Shown piece after piece: positions 33,346 to 45,600 of a DNA stretch of 64,000 bases. The notes under the pieces were generated by a model. The model was given only the letters and a program-made list of their open reading frames with translations. It had not been told where the DNA came from and made no database searches. Position 1 is the stretch's first letter; each line of letters begins with the position of its first letter. Source of the stretch: Sodiomyces alkalinus F11 (taxonomy: Eukaryota > Ascomycota > Sordariomycetes > Glomerellales > Plectosphaerellaceae); assembly GCF_003711515.1 (NCBI RefSeq), contig NW_021167081.1, positions 3,094,483 through 3,158,482 of the forward strand. Reading direction: 5' to 3'. A program made the translations under genes and the position numbers.

Positions 33346-36300
33346 CTTCCTAATCGAGAGGATAATAGGTATATCTTTTCTAGATATCCCGTTACGTTAT
33401 TTAGCGCGGCGAAAGCCGCTCCGTTTGTCAGGACCTTAATAAGAGTCTCCTATAGGTTATACTATCAGTTATCCTTATACTAGAGTTAGGCTAGCTATTT
33501 ACTATCCTTAATCCCCCGAATCTTACGGTAGTGGGCGATATACTCCCTTATTTTCGTATACCCGTAGCTATAGTCCGCGACGAAGTCTTCGTGTTTAAAG
33601 CGCTCGTAGTATTCTCTAAAATCCCCGTATCTAGTATATGCCTATAGGAGGCGTACTAGTATCCTGCATGGTAGTCTAAGTTCTTTCGGCTCGTGCCGGC
33701 TAAATCCTAGTCTCTACTATAGGGCTTTATCGTATTTATTCGGTCGGGATACGGTATACTATTTTCGAAGCCTACTCTTGGAGTATTTCTTAGCCTAAGC
33801 CTTTACTCTAGCCTAGGTGAGCATCTTGTTTTCCGGTGGTATACCGTATATATCGCCGTTAGAGCAGAGCTCGTTAGCCCTCTTATTACTTAGTATTCCT
33901 ATATACCCCGGGTATTACTTAAGGTTTATAGGAACTTTACTCGCTAGTTATTATTACCACAGCAATTCGTGTCGCGACGATTTAGGGGCTATACCGACTA
34001 GTCCTTTAAGTACTACTTAGTTATCGATATAGTAAGAGACCCCGTTTATCTCCGGTAGCCATAGCGCCGCGGCTATATCGCGCGTGGCTCCCGTGACCTC
34101 TCCGTTAAATACTACCGCCTTGTAAAGGTGCCTACGCCTCTAGGTGATTTCTTATCCGCCGCGCTAAACGGAGTAGGCCTAGGTTATACTTTATTCTCTC
34201 TATAATCCGTTAGAATAAACTACTATATATCCTAGGGGTAGTTAGGCCGCCTATTCGTTAAAAGGCGCCGCGGCTTCCTCCTTTAGTCGGTTATCGAATA
34301 GCTTATTATCGTATCGTCTTCCGGTGAATCGGGGTTATATAAGCGGGTTCCTCGGTAGGTTTATTTCTATAAGCTTATAAGTCTATAGGACCCGTGATTT
34401 ACGGGTAAGGGCTTTAGTCTTCCTAGTATCCCCGCTATAAATTACGGTCACGGCTTATATATCTAGGTACTCCGCCTTCAGTCCTGCTAGTCGTGTCGCG
34501 TATCTCCACTATAAGTACTTGGTATACTTTTCTATAAAAGGTATACCGGCTTCTCGGTAGAGGGTTACTTTAGGTGCTATCTTCTACGTAAGTAGTATAG
34601 TATAAAGTATCGTTATCTATACTCTTCGTATTATAGGGGACTAGGGGAGGTAACCGGAAGGTAACCGGCACTATTTCTTATAAATTACGTCGAAGCGACC
34701 CTAGGCTAAAGCCTTCTTTCCTTCGTACTAGATCTTTACTACGTGCGTAATAATCGGTACGTATATAAGTACTACTCGGCGTAATATCGATAGGTTTAGC
34801 CCGTAAATAGCTCCGGCGAGTCCTTTAATATAGGTAATGACCTTAAGGCCCTTCCGTGCTACGTCGTTACGTGGATACGGAACTTAAGTCGTCTATCTAT
34901 ATAGACTCCGAGCTATTTAATCGGGGCGGGCTAGCGTTATCCTTTAGAGTTAACGGTATAAGCGACCGTGATCTTATACCTAAAATAAGGAATCTCTATT
35001 ATAGGGAATTAGGGTATTTTCTGACGGGAGAAGAGTTAGGCCTTAGCCTTATCAAAGTCTAGCTTAACCCCGTTATCTTTACACTACTTAAGTTATTAGT
35101 GTAGTATCTTAGTGGCCCGGCGTACTACTTTATTAAGGTCCTTATAGGCCGCGATAATATAGGAGTCGTTAGCGTAACTAAACCGACTCTCCTTATTAGG
35201 CAGTTTATACATATCTACGATACTAAGGGCGTATCCGATTAGGGAAGCCGGAGACCCTTATAGGAGTCCTACGGGGCTAAGCGGGGTATATTCGCTAGGG
35301 TATAAGTCTCCGAAGATAACTTATCCTTATCTATTAGCGGCGAAGCTTTCCTACTATCTAATAGTCGGAATATCCTACCCTTATTAGTATAGTCTATAAA
35401 TAAACTAACCGTGGAGGACTATATCGAATACCCCTTTTATATTATTAGTTACGGTAATAACTTACTTCTCTTAAGCTAGCTATAATTTAACTTTATAAGT
35501 TAATATAGCGGCGAGGTCGATTATTAATCGGCCTAGGAGCGCGCTAATATATTAGGGGTGTAGGATACCCGCGGTTATTACTCGGTACACGGTCCTTCTT
35601 ACTATAATACGTTTAAGGCCCTTACCGAGGACGCTAAGTAGCTAGATCGGCCTATACCCTGTAATAGTGCTAGTGTCCTTACCGGGTTTATCGATTATTA
35701 CTACGTCTCCTTCTCGGAATAGGCGTGGGTGGTGTCCGGCTTTCCTGTAGGCTTTAAAGACCCAGGTAACCTTATCTTCGATTACCGGCTATACTAGCCG
35801 GAGGAGGGGGATACTCACGTTATTACCGCCGGGTGCCGTTATAGTAACGTCGATAATATACTAGCGTGTCTTATCCCTAAGGATTAGGCTATCCTTCGGG
35901 ATATTCGTGACTAGGCTACCGGGTAATTCTAAGGGTCCTCTAGATTATCGATATCTAATTTTCGGGCTAGTTTAGTTTAGCGTAGAAGCTCTCCCTGTAA
36001 TTTATCTTCGAAGTATCCTAGACCGTCGTGAAAAATCGGGGGGGGGGGGCATTAGCATATCCCCTAACTTATACTAGCTAATTACGTTATATAGCTCCTC
36101 GGCGTTCTTTATATTTCCGATCCGTTTATTGTAGTATTCTCGGCTTACCCTTTTTATAGTTCTCCGGAAGGACTCCTATGCTTCGGTATACTCTAGGGTA
36201 TAATATCTATAGCGTATAGCCTCCCTATAAGCCTCCCTGTATTCGTCGTTCTACCACGGTTATCTATTCCTTGCTAGACCGCGTAACGGTATGCCTAGAC

Positions 36301-37250
36301 GTCGTAGTAGGCTTACGATAATATTAATTAGCTGCTAAGTCTATTAGTCTAGGTGTGTGGGGTCCGATTCCTCTTATTCCGCCGGTTAGGGTAATAGCTA
36401 TAGGTTTTTCTATACTTCTCTCCTAATCGCTACCCGTTTCTCTTCCTTAACCAGGAGGCTAAACTGGGCGGGTCTAGTTAGGGTATTCTCTATATTAATA
36501 TAGGCGGTGCCGATCTAGCCTAATAGCGGGTAGTAGCAGGCCGGCGCGCCGGCTTCTATAACCACTTTAATATTAGTGTATAGGGCTATTAAGAATACTA
36601 GGTCTATAATAGTCTAGTATCCTCCTCGGCTATATATCGCCTTTCCTAGGTTATTATATAGGGTAAGGCTATAGCTTTCTATCTAATCGGCGATCTTTTC
36701 TCCTCTCCCTATTATTTAGTGGACTATCGGCTTTTAGTCACGGAATCTAGCATTAAAGTCACCTCTAATCGTGATATTCGGTGGCGGTGTCTAGGTTATA
36801 AGCGAATTCTAGGTATTTAACTCGCTCGTAAGGCCCCTATAGATATTCAGGAAGTGTATTCCGTTAACCTTAATTAGTAGAAGGTCCCTGGATCCTAGGA
36901 CCGGGGATTCTATTGATAATACGTTTAGTCCTGCTTTAATATAGGTAACGACCCTGGGTTTATCCCCCTGGGTCGGGCCACGTTCGTATCGGCGAGAACT
37001 TTTTATAGCCCGGAAGATTAGGTAGGGACCTTATCCGGGCTTTTCCTTTTAAAGGCTCTTAGTATATTAGTACGTTAAGCTTAGCCTCCTACGCTATTAC
37101 TAACGTAGCTTTTAGCAGGTTACGGTTCTTATCTATATTCTGTTAAATATAGGTGAGTCCCGCCCGGGGTGTTTTAGCTCCCCGGTGGCCTTTTTACCGG
37201 TTAGTTCTCCGGTTTATTAGCCTTATCCTACGTGGTTATTATTAACGGCC
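33346..37250 (-). pseudogene. LINE3 ORF2: endonuclease-RT-RNase H
   Basis: The endonuclease reads PPPNITIRGDFNARFRD (about 36,780-36,730) and GRGEKIADWIESYSLTLYNN, then IDLVFL-type motif (about 36,600). RT reads ITGYRPI.LLSVLGKGLKRI (about 35,720-35,600), NNIKGVFDIVLHG (DxxGAFD motif, about 35,450), SPVGLL.GSPASLIGYALS (GLPQGSP, about 35,270-35,215) and SRFSYANDSYIIAA (YADD, about 35,195-35,150). RNase H ends YPGYIGILSNKRANELCSNG (about 33,920-33,860), and the tail reads YSYGYTKIREYIAHYRKI (C-x-CG...E..H...C with RIP, about 33,570-33,510). It is a complete ORF2 apart from RIP stops and the element A insertion. Confidence 0.88.
36039..36048. repeat. G homopolymer
   Basis: A run of about ten G in the linker between LINE3 endonuclease and RT. 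GpG/CpC is not a RIP target, so such runs survive. Confidence 0.7.
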
Positions 37251-37559
37251 CCTCCTAGGCCGTTATCTCTCTCCTTAGCCACGCTTATATTATATTAGAT
37301 TTCTTACTTATCGCGGCGGGTAGTATCTAGTCCTCTCTATTATCTATCTTCCTTTTTCCAGGTATTTAAGGGGGCGGCGCTATAGCGGATAGGTTATCTA
37401 GGGTATCGTCTTAGGGGGTACGGGTGGTTTCCGGGGTATCCTCCTCTTCTACGGACGGGCTATCTACCCTTATTTTAGATATACTATTCTAGGTCTCGCT
37501 ATCGCTAGTATCTATAGTAGTGGCGGCCGCGATAGCAGCCGTAGCGGTATTAGCGGTGG

Positions 37560-39000
37560 CCTTTATCGTAGCTTCTAACTTTACTTATTAGGCGTTACCC
37601 TCCGCGCGGAGCCTACTAAGCTTAGCCTTCGACGGCGTGACTAACTCGCCGTTAACCCGCTTTAGACGGGCGGGGTATTTTAGATTATTTATAGGGTAGG
37701 GTCCGTAGTAATTAATATAACGTACTTTATAAGTGTATTCCCCTTTCGCGGGGGAGCCGTAAATAATATAGCGCTCCTTACTATTATACGCGTATCGGGG
37801 GTAATATCCCTAGTACTTATCGTATTACACGATTGGTCGTTAATTTTTCCGGTACCTAGAGAGTATAGAGGTCTTAAATAGGCAAAACCGATTCTTCGGT
37901 TACGTCTAGAAAGAGACTACCTAGCTAGCCAGGCTATCGCGGCTCGGTTATATACGTTTTTATACCCGTATCGGTTTAAGGCCGGTCCTTTTCTAGGCCT
38001 TATCCCCGACTATTTCTTCCGTGACCTCGGTATACCTAATCCTTTCGAGTACCTTATAGATAAGGTAGGTATACTAGGTCTCGGCGCCTTTAAGGTCTAT
38101 TACGGATAGTATAGCGATAACCTTATCCCTCGCGTCGAGGATCTTTTATTATACTTCCGTATTCCGAGGGACTATCACGACTCTAGTATGGGTTTATTCG
38201 ATTAGGTTAATATCCTAGTCGTTAATTCGTTTAGTATCCGTGATAGCGTATCGGATAATCGCCAGCGCCTCTTAAGCTTTAAGCCTAAGCAGTATATCGT
38301 CTAGGAAGCGGAGGAAGACCCTATAGTCTTACTTCGCTTATGTCTAAGGCGGCCCGGATTATTCCGTGGCTACGGCCTTCGCCTTCTTCTTCCCCTTCGT
38401 GATAATAGTCTAATTCTGTTACTCCGGGGCGGGGGGTTAAGGGGGGGTAGTAGCGCCCCTTTTCGGCGGGGCCTACTTATCTCTACCGGCGGGAGTAACG
38501 CCGGTTAGGGTTCCAGTAGACTTATTAGGTTTAGTCGGTCTAGGCTTTATAGTCACGGGGCTATTATTATAATTAGTCCGTGGGGCGGCGTTACCGGTTA
38601 TATAAACCGGGCCCCTTATTTTAATTAAATTAATAAACTTACTACCGAGCTGGCTAGCAAGGTCCGCGTCGGCTTCGGGGGACTCCCTCGCCCGAGATAT
38701 TCCCTATTTAACGGTCTAAATCAGGATATCGATAGTGTATCCCTTACGTTAGAGTAATACTATCGCGTCTTCTATCGTGAGTTATAGTTACTTTCGGGCT
38801 TTATTAGCAAAGCTTTTATTATTCGTGGTATTTATACCGTTATAGTCGGGGCCAGGGGCTTACTAGGAGGTAGCCGGAGTCCTTTATTACTGCTGTAGCT
38901 AGGGGGTTAGGGCTAAGGCGCTACCGCTATAGGGGGTAGGCGCTTAGGCCTTCTTCTTCCTAGGTATAGTGGAAAACTTTCTTAGGGGTCCTAAGTGGGT
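37560..39000 (-). pseudogene. LINE3 ORF1: Gag-like with zinc knuckles
   Basis: RNA-binding ORF1 product. The minus strand at about 37,840-37,640 reads V.YDKY.GYYPRYAY then ERYIIYGSPAKGEYTYKVR, YINYYGPYPINNLKYPARLK. With Y restored to C/H this gives CxxCxGHxxxxC and CxxCxGxHxxxxxxC knuckles typical of LINE Gag. Upstream the frame extends to about 39,000 with RIP stops. ORF1 lies 5' of ORF2 in the normal order. Confidence 0.72.
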
Positions 39001-39199
39001 AGGTGGTATTATATATAGAGTCCTTCTAACGCTACTATAGGGTCGCGCTCCATCTCGGCCTAGCTATACCTAGTACCGCTTAGTAGAGCCTAGAGTTAGC
39101 TATCTAATAATACCCTTCGCGCCAATTTTAGGCGTGTTACGGCGGTTTACACCGAGCCCGAAGGCCAGGGTAATACCTAGGAGTAGGGTGGCTATTAAG

Positions 39200-40790
39200 G
39201 TTTTTGGTGGTGCGCCGCTACCTATACTAAAACTAGTGGGGCCGCTGACGTGAGTTATAGGAAGGACGAGAGTAACGGTAGTATAGATAGTGATAAGGTA
39301 ATTAGTGGAATATCCTTAGTATCCCCGGTTAAAGAAGCTAGGGCAGCGCGCTAAATGTATCCAATAACTAAGGCGTAAGTCTATAATAGCCGTTTATATA
39401 TATTTAATCGGCTAACCTTATTATATTCATTACGTAGAGTACTGCTAATTTCCGAAGTAATTAGATATCCTCGAGTAACTACCGCCTTAAGGCCAATAAC
39501 CTCGGCTACTTTAACCCTTCCCCGTATTTCTTTACTAAAAAGGATATATATATTACGGGAACTAAGCTTACTTTTACAAATGTTTACCGGTTTATTAACG
39601 TTATTAAGTAGTATACTAGTCTAAGTAATAACTATATATAAAGCGTACCCCGTAGCCTACCACGGTGCCTCCTCGGGGAAGCGTTCGTATAGTTTATAAG
39701 TCTTAACGTAGGCCACTAAGAGTTCTTTAATAAAGACGCTACCGTGGCTAACTAGTTAAAGGCTTTCTAGTATTGGTTTAAGATCCCGTGCTAGAGAGCC
39801 GAGTATAAGCTATACTAATAAAATATGCATTAGAAAACATAGTACTCTACCGCAATATCTATATATTCGTCGACAAGGTTATCCGCCTAGCTAAGGCCGC
39901 CGATAAGTCTAAGGAGAAGCTCTAATCTATTATCTAGGATAAGCTTAATATAAACCTAGCAGCTACTATAATATAACCTAAGCCTTTCATCCGCTAAATA
40001 GACTTTATAACTACTCTTACCAATTAGATATATAGATAGTACTAGAATTATACCTAGACAGGTTAAAAGCACTTTATTAGCCGTTATAGTCTTTTAAAGA
40101 CCGATCGTGATACTTATAGACTATACGATGCCTTTCCCAGCGTTTACGTCTAGCTACCCGCTTTATAGTACTACGACTAATAGTCTAGCCCTATACTAGA
40201 ACGCCGTTATATACTATAGGCTAATTAATACTCTCTTAGTCTAAGCTAGTTCTGCTATAATAACTCACTACACGCCTTACCTACGCTACCCCCTAATTTT
40301 AAGACTATCGCTAAGAGAGACTATAAGAAGCTATTAACATAGCTATTAAGGCCGCTATAGAACCTATATCGGAGATAACGCTAACGCGGAGCTTAAGGAT
40401 AAGTACTATTATGAGGAAGAAGACTATAAGGGGTCCGTGGCGTTATATGATAATAGCGCAGATAATATTAAAAGTAAATACCTATACTAAGTCGCTAATA
40501 AACCCGGTTTCGTGCCTAGGTATTCCGATCCCTACTAGGTACGCCGAGAGTATAATAAATACTCCACGCATATAAGATCTAACTCTAAGACTATCCACTA
40601 TAAAAAGTATTATCGCTAGCCGTAGTTACTAGCGGACTAAGGTAGATAGGACTCTTCCCTAATTAACGGCGCTTTCTAGGAAGTACGGGATCCTGCTAAG
40701 GGTCCCTATAAGCATATATACGCCTGGATCTAAGCCCGTAACACGCTAATAGGTAAGCCGTTTAAAATCTGCGTTTAGCTTAGGGGTCTC
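39200..40790 (+). mobile_element. Element D (gypsy-like), gag part, left of element C
   Basis: Plus-strand Gag-like ORF. Readable stretches include FTKKDIYITGTKLTFTNVYRF-like sequence (about 39,535-39,600), the CLLGEAFV.FISLNVG stretch (about 39,665-39,715) and AF.YWFKIPC.RAEYKLY (about 39,765-39,815). These match a recurrent fungal retroelement Gag pattern (GDxxxYRDVxxFVxRxKxxA...CLRGxAxxWYxxEL...RFKxxxxxA). It ends at TSD GTCTC, where element C is inserted. No LTR was identified for D in this window; its left end is approximate. Confidence 0.7.
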
Positions 40791-41319
40791 TGTTACGACG
40801 GCTTCCGGTCCTCTATAGTATAACGGACGATAGGGGACTGGCGTCGAGGTTTTAGTTCAAAATAAGAAGAGGATGTTAACTAAAGAGCAGTAACTGTCGT
40901 TTATAGTGTCTGGTCGTAGTTACGTCGTAAAGACTAGGCGTCTTCTTTATAAGGTAGAGTCAGACGTAGACTAATAGTCTAGGTGAAGACTTAGATTAAT
41001 CGATATCTTATTCCCTAACAGAAGTAAGACCTAGGATATACTAGCATATATATCTACGGGATCACGGGTATCCTGGTAATCTCCTGGTCCGGGATCACGC
41101 CGGATCATTTCTCGAACTAAGTGACCCTTAGTGATCCTAGTAATCCTCCTATACTAATAGGTTCCCTGTACGGGTATATACTATACCGGTTATCTATCAC
41201 GTGACCCGGCACGTGATATCGTCCTAAGTTATCTTCTAGTTACGCCCTAGTACGTTAACCGCCCTAGTACGTTATAACTAGTATATCCTTAGTGTATATT
41301 AGGTCTGCTAGCCGTAATA
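40791..41319 (-). repeat. Element C 3' LTR (RIPped copy)
   Basis: 529 bp from TGTTACG to GTAATA. Its last 128 bp align without gaps to 47,922-48,049, with 16 differences, all C-to-T or G-to-A in this copy and 15 of them at CpA/TpG. Two CACGTG palindromes (about 41,198 and 41,211) remain intact in both copies. Confidence 0.9.
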
Positions 41320-41336
41320 TTACCTTCCCCCTTCTA
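41320..41336 (-). promoter_or_regulatory. Polypurine tract of element C
   Basis: Minus strand AGAAGGGGGAAGGTAA directly inside the left LTR. Confidence 0.75.
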
Positions 41337-41350
41337 AGCGCTATCCTAGC

Positions 41351-41425
41351 GATTATATAAATAGGTTACCTACCCCGGGTATATAACCCCCCGGGTTTTC
41401 TTCTTTTCTCTTATAGCTAACTATT
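41351..41425 (+). promoter_or_regulatory. Promoter-like leader of the element C antisense ORF
   Basis: TATATAAATA at about 41,354-41,363 is followed by a T/C-rich tract (TTTTCTTCTTTTCTCTTA, about 41,396-41,413) and then an ATG at 41,426. A TATA box 60-70 bp upstream plus a CT-rich leader is typical of fungal promoters. It reads away from the LTR and opposite to gag-pol, so it would serve only the antisense ORF. Activity is inferred. Confidence 0.5.
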
Positions 41426-42066
41426 ATGTCTAGTCGTATATAGAAGTCGTAGCTTTCTTATAAGATATAGTATCGAATTAAGTTATCGCGTACTATCGAG
41501 CTTTCTAGAGTAGAAGTTATGCCTTATTCCTTTTACGAGTCGAAAGGCTTCCGGTGCCTTATAATCGAGAGTATCTCTTATTATAGGAAATATATTCGTC
41601 GTGGTCGCTTATACGATACTTTATGTATCCCTCTATCTTCTCGTGGGTGTCTTCCTATTCTCCGCGAGCCGTTTCTTCTTACTAACCGCTCTCCCTAGTA
41701 ACATGTATTAATAAGGAAATAGAGCGTCTTGAAACGGAGGAGGAGGTGACCGAGGCTTCCCTTCTATCTGCTTCTCGCGCGCTGGAGAAGGCATAGAAGG
41801 AAGCTTCTAAGTCTTTGGCCTGTCTGGCCCGAATCCGTCGTTAGAGGGAGTCTCTTCGTTCTAATGGTATAACTATAGTGGCCCGTGGCCTTAAGTCCCT
41901 TAATACTTTGGAGGCGGCGGATCGCGAGGAGTCCGAAGCGGTGGTCGATATATAAGCGGCGGGTGCGGTTAACACGATTAACTGGAATCTGATCCTATCG
42001 CAGGATATAGGTGATTTTTCGGATATTAATTTTACGCAGACCGTGGCGTCCGGTTCTGGGTCCTAA
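41426..42066 (+). pseudogene. Element C antisense ORF, coiled-coil protein
   Basis: Plus-strand ORF between pol and 3' LTR, opposite to gag-pol. It starts MSSRI and is readable with few RIP stops (ESKGFRCLIIESISYYRKYI). A one-frame change near 41,700 is then followed by a highly charged coiled coil: KEIERLETEEEVTEASLL, SASRALEKA, ARIRR.RESLRSNG, ARGLKSLNTLEAADREESEA. The R-x-x-RQ...LR..G..M..RGL.SLxELxxAE pattern is one I recall from repetitive fungal hypothetical proteins (recollection, not a search). The apparent stop TAA at 42,064 may itself be a RIP-mutated codon. Less RIP-damaged than the sense genes. Confidence 0.72.
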
Positions 42067-45000
42067 TAGAGTTCTGTCAGTATTACTTTAGGAGTTACTT
42101 ATAATAAATCAGGTTAGTTCTGGGTTCCTATATATTATCGCCATGGTCGTAATTTTTCTATTTTATAAAATATTCGGTGCCGTCTAGCGTCTCTCGGTGG
42201 TCGAGGATTCGTTCTGCTTCGTATATATCGCTAGTGTCTACCACGATCGTATCTTACGTGGTTCTTGCGTTTATAGGTGCTGGTTCTAATAGTGAAATAT
42301 GAAAGTTATTATGTATCCTTATTATCGGAGGTAGTGATAGAATGTAGTTCGTATCTGACTTTTTCTCTAGGATTTTAAATAGTCCTAATTTTTTGAAATC
42401 TAATTTGTTGCTTGGTCGTTATGTTCTGACGTTTTTTCGAATAAGGTAGACGCGGTCCCCCCTTAAAAGGGTTAGTCTCTTAATCCTTAATTAATTCGCG
42501 TACCTGCTTATTCGTGTTCTGACTATCTCTAGGTCGGTTCGTAGTTCTTCGTGTAGGTTTTTCATGCTTTCAACTATTTTTATCGCTCTTAGTGCGTCTA
42601 GTCCTTCTAAAGGTTTTCTAAATACTATCGGTGTATATCCGTAATTTACTTCGAACGGTGTTTTCTTTATTAACTCGTTTAACGAGCTATTATATATAAA
42701 CTATGTAAGTGGCAGGTATTATACCTAATTATCTTATTCGTACCCTATATAATATCGTAGGTACTATTTTAGGACTTGGTTTATGATTTTGGTTTATCCG
42801 TCCGTTATAGAGTGAAACGCTGTCGAATACTTATATTTCGTTCCTAGCTAGCTTATAACTGCTTTCTAGAAGTTACTGGTAAAGAGCTTATCTCTGTCCG
42901 TGATGATTTTATTCGGTGCGCCGTGATCCCTGATTAGGCGGTCGATAAAGATACTTACTAGTTCTTTTGCTATAGTGTTTTTAATATATAGAATATAAAG
43001 AGTGTATTTCGTTAATCGGTCGACGATCACGAATATACTATTATAGGCGGTTCCTATTACTGGATCTTTAGATACTAGTAATTCTGTTACGAAGTCTATT
43101 ATAATCGATTTCTATAGTCCGTCTACTACTAGTAGTGGCTTTAGTAGTCCGTAGGGTTTATATCGGCTGCTTTTTGCTTTTTAGTAAATATCGTAGTTAC
43201 GAACAAAGTCCCTGACTCGTTCTTTGGTTCCTATATAGCCGTATTATTATCGTAATCGGTGGTATATTTTATAAATTCCTTGATATCTATGTATCGGCGA
43301 GGCGTGTGCTTCTTTAAATATGGTGTCGGTTATCCGATTAATGCTGTTTACCTCTCTATCCTTTAGAGTAAGAGCTTCTCCTTCCTATTAGAGTATGGCT
43401 TACGGTTTAGGCGATTCGTTAGGTGTCCCTAGTCGGCTAAGTGCGTCTGCATGACTATTTTCGCTCCCTTTTATATACTGAATATAGAAGTTAAATTCGG
43501 CTAGGAATTCTGCCTATCGGATTTATCGTTTATTAAGAACCTTAGTAGTGGTGAATTACGCGAGGTTCTTATAATCCGTGTAGACCTATACCAGGTATCT
43601 TATTCCTAATAGATACGGTCTCTATTCTTTAAAGGCTTCGATAATAGCTATTAGCTCTTTATTATAGATCTAATAGTTAAGTTCTGGTCCACTAAGTTTC
43701 TTAGATATAAAGGCTATAGGGTGTAGTCTTCCTTCTACGTCGCGCTATCCGAGTTATGCTCCTAGAGCCTAATCGGATACGTCTATTTCGAGTTCGTATT
43801 CTTTATTAGGGTCTAGTATTACTAAGATAGGTTCGTTAGTAACCCTTCCTTTAAGAGCTTAGAATACTTCTTCTATTCTTTCGTTCTATTCGAAGTTAAG
43901 CCCCTTTTTAGTTACTTTAGTTAAAGGAATAGTAACCTTACTATAGTCCTTAATAAATCGTCGATAGTAGTTAACGAGTCCGAGAAAGGACTAAATATCA
44001 CGAATATTCTAGGGTCGTGGCCACTTAGAGACGTATTAGACTTTCGCCTTATCTATATAGATCTTATTAGGTCGTATCGTATAACCTAAAAAGTTAACTT
44101 CTTACGTGTGGAATTAAACTTTTTCTGGTTCGACTAATAGGTCAGCGTTTTATAGGAGTTATAGGATTATATAAACGTGTTATCGGTATTCTTCGAGTAT
44201 CTTAGAGAAGATTAGGATATTATCTAGGTACACTATAATAAAGTAGTCCATATACTTCCTTAGGACGTTATTAATAAGTGTTTAGAACGATACCGGCGTA
44301 TTTATTAGTCTAAAAGGCATAACGAGGTACTCGAAATATCCTCGCTTCGTCCGAAACGCTATCTTCTACTCTTCTCCTTCCTTAATCCTAATTAAGTTAT
44401 AGGCTCCTTTTAAGTCGAGTGCCGTAAACTATTACGCTTTAACTAGCTAATCTCGTATTTCTAAGATAAAAGGTAGTGGGTAGCGATTCTTAATAGTTAT
44501 ATCGTTAAGTTATCGATAATCGATATATAGTCGTAGTTTACCGTTTTTCTTTAGTATAAATAGGATCGGGTATCCTGCCGGTGATTATAATACTCTGATA
44601 TAGCCTTTTACTAGTATACCTTCGAGATATTCTTCTAAGGTATCTAATTCCTTCTAGTTTAGCCCGTAAATTAGAAAGAATTTTAGGTGTGTCCCTTCCT
44701 TTAGGGGTATCTTATAATTATAGTGCCGGTGTTTTGGTAATCCGGTCTTTAGATTTTCGGTAAATAGCTTTCTGTATTTACGGTATTCTGGTAATACCTT
44801 AGCGAGTCTATTATGATCGCTTATTATTAGTCCTTTTTCTGCTTAGACGATCTAGTAGATTCCTTTAATAATATTAGTCACGCGTCGGTGGTTATGCCGT
44901 CGCTGCTATCTTAAAGTCTTTCGTACTTCCTTCGCCTTAGTCCCTGACTTCTGGCGGCTGTCTGAGTCTCCCTAAGGCTCCTTCGTCGGTAAGTCTTTCT

Positions 45001-45600
45001 GCTATTTTCGACGGATATCGGGATCGGGTAAGGTTTCCTTCGTAATCTCCTACTTACTCTTTAATCTCCACTAGAGCTAGCTAAGCTTTTAGTCGATATC
45101 AGGATTCTATTCGTTAAACTATAGTTTACTAAGGATAACGTCCTTATAACCTATATCGTATATATCGAACTTTATTATTCTAGTCTTATTCTAAATTTTA
45201 ACCTAAAGGTATATAATCTCCTAGTCAATAATAACTTCTTCGTGGGACTAGTTCTTTCCCGTATACGGAGTAATCTTATACTCCTCTTCTAGGTGTTTTC
45301 TAACCCAGGGAATACAGAACTTTCTCACGGCTACTACTAAGATAAAGTTTCCTGCTACGCCTATATCTAATAATACGTTTATCTCGTGTTTATCGAGTCG
45401 TATTCTAATATAATAGTGCCCTATACTACTACGTGTTATAGAGTATATCTATCGAGTACCTCTTATATACTCCTAGCGATAGTATACTCCTAGTTTTTTA
45501 CTTATTTAGCTCGGTATTCGAGGGATATTTCCTTATCCACGAACCCGTACTAGATTAAAAGTTATTCTATCCGTCGTAGGCGTTCGTTAAGGGCCTAGAA
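42067..45600 (-). pseudogene. Element C pol: PR-RT-RNase H-IN-chromodomain
   Basis: From right to left: protease region about 45,450-45,200; RT with FIIVYLDNILIFS at 44,243-44,208 (YLDDILIFS); RNase H about 44,000-43,500; integrase with ERVRDFVRNYDIY.KAKSSR (HHCC end, about 43,225-43,170), IIIDFVTELL and VIVDRLTKYTLY (core, about 43,100-42,980) and IITDRDKLFTS; chromodomain EAERILDHRETLDGTEYFIK at about 42,220-42,160, ending .EPRTNLI. Stops are of RIP type. Confidence 0.87.

Larger units (their letters stand above)
33341..39150 (-). mobile_element. LINE3, main part (right of element A)
   Basis: Near full-length Tad-like LINE on the minus strand: ORF1 with zinc knuckles (about 39,000-37,560), ORF2 with endonuclease, RT, RNase H and Cys/His tail (37,250 to 33,346, then 17,606 to about 17,538). 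The 5' boundary with element D lies near 39,150 and is approximate. Confidence 0.85.

Noticed and set aside
34856..35062. 68-codon plus-strand ORF
   Set aside because: Lies antisense to the LINE3 RT where GLPQGSP/YADD motifs define the coding strand.
41192..41221. CACGTG pair in the element C LTR as a functional transcription-factor site
   Set aside because: Retention in both LTRs can be explained by a general CAC/GTG sparing of RIP; no independent evidence of function.
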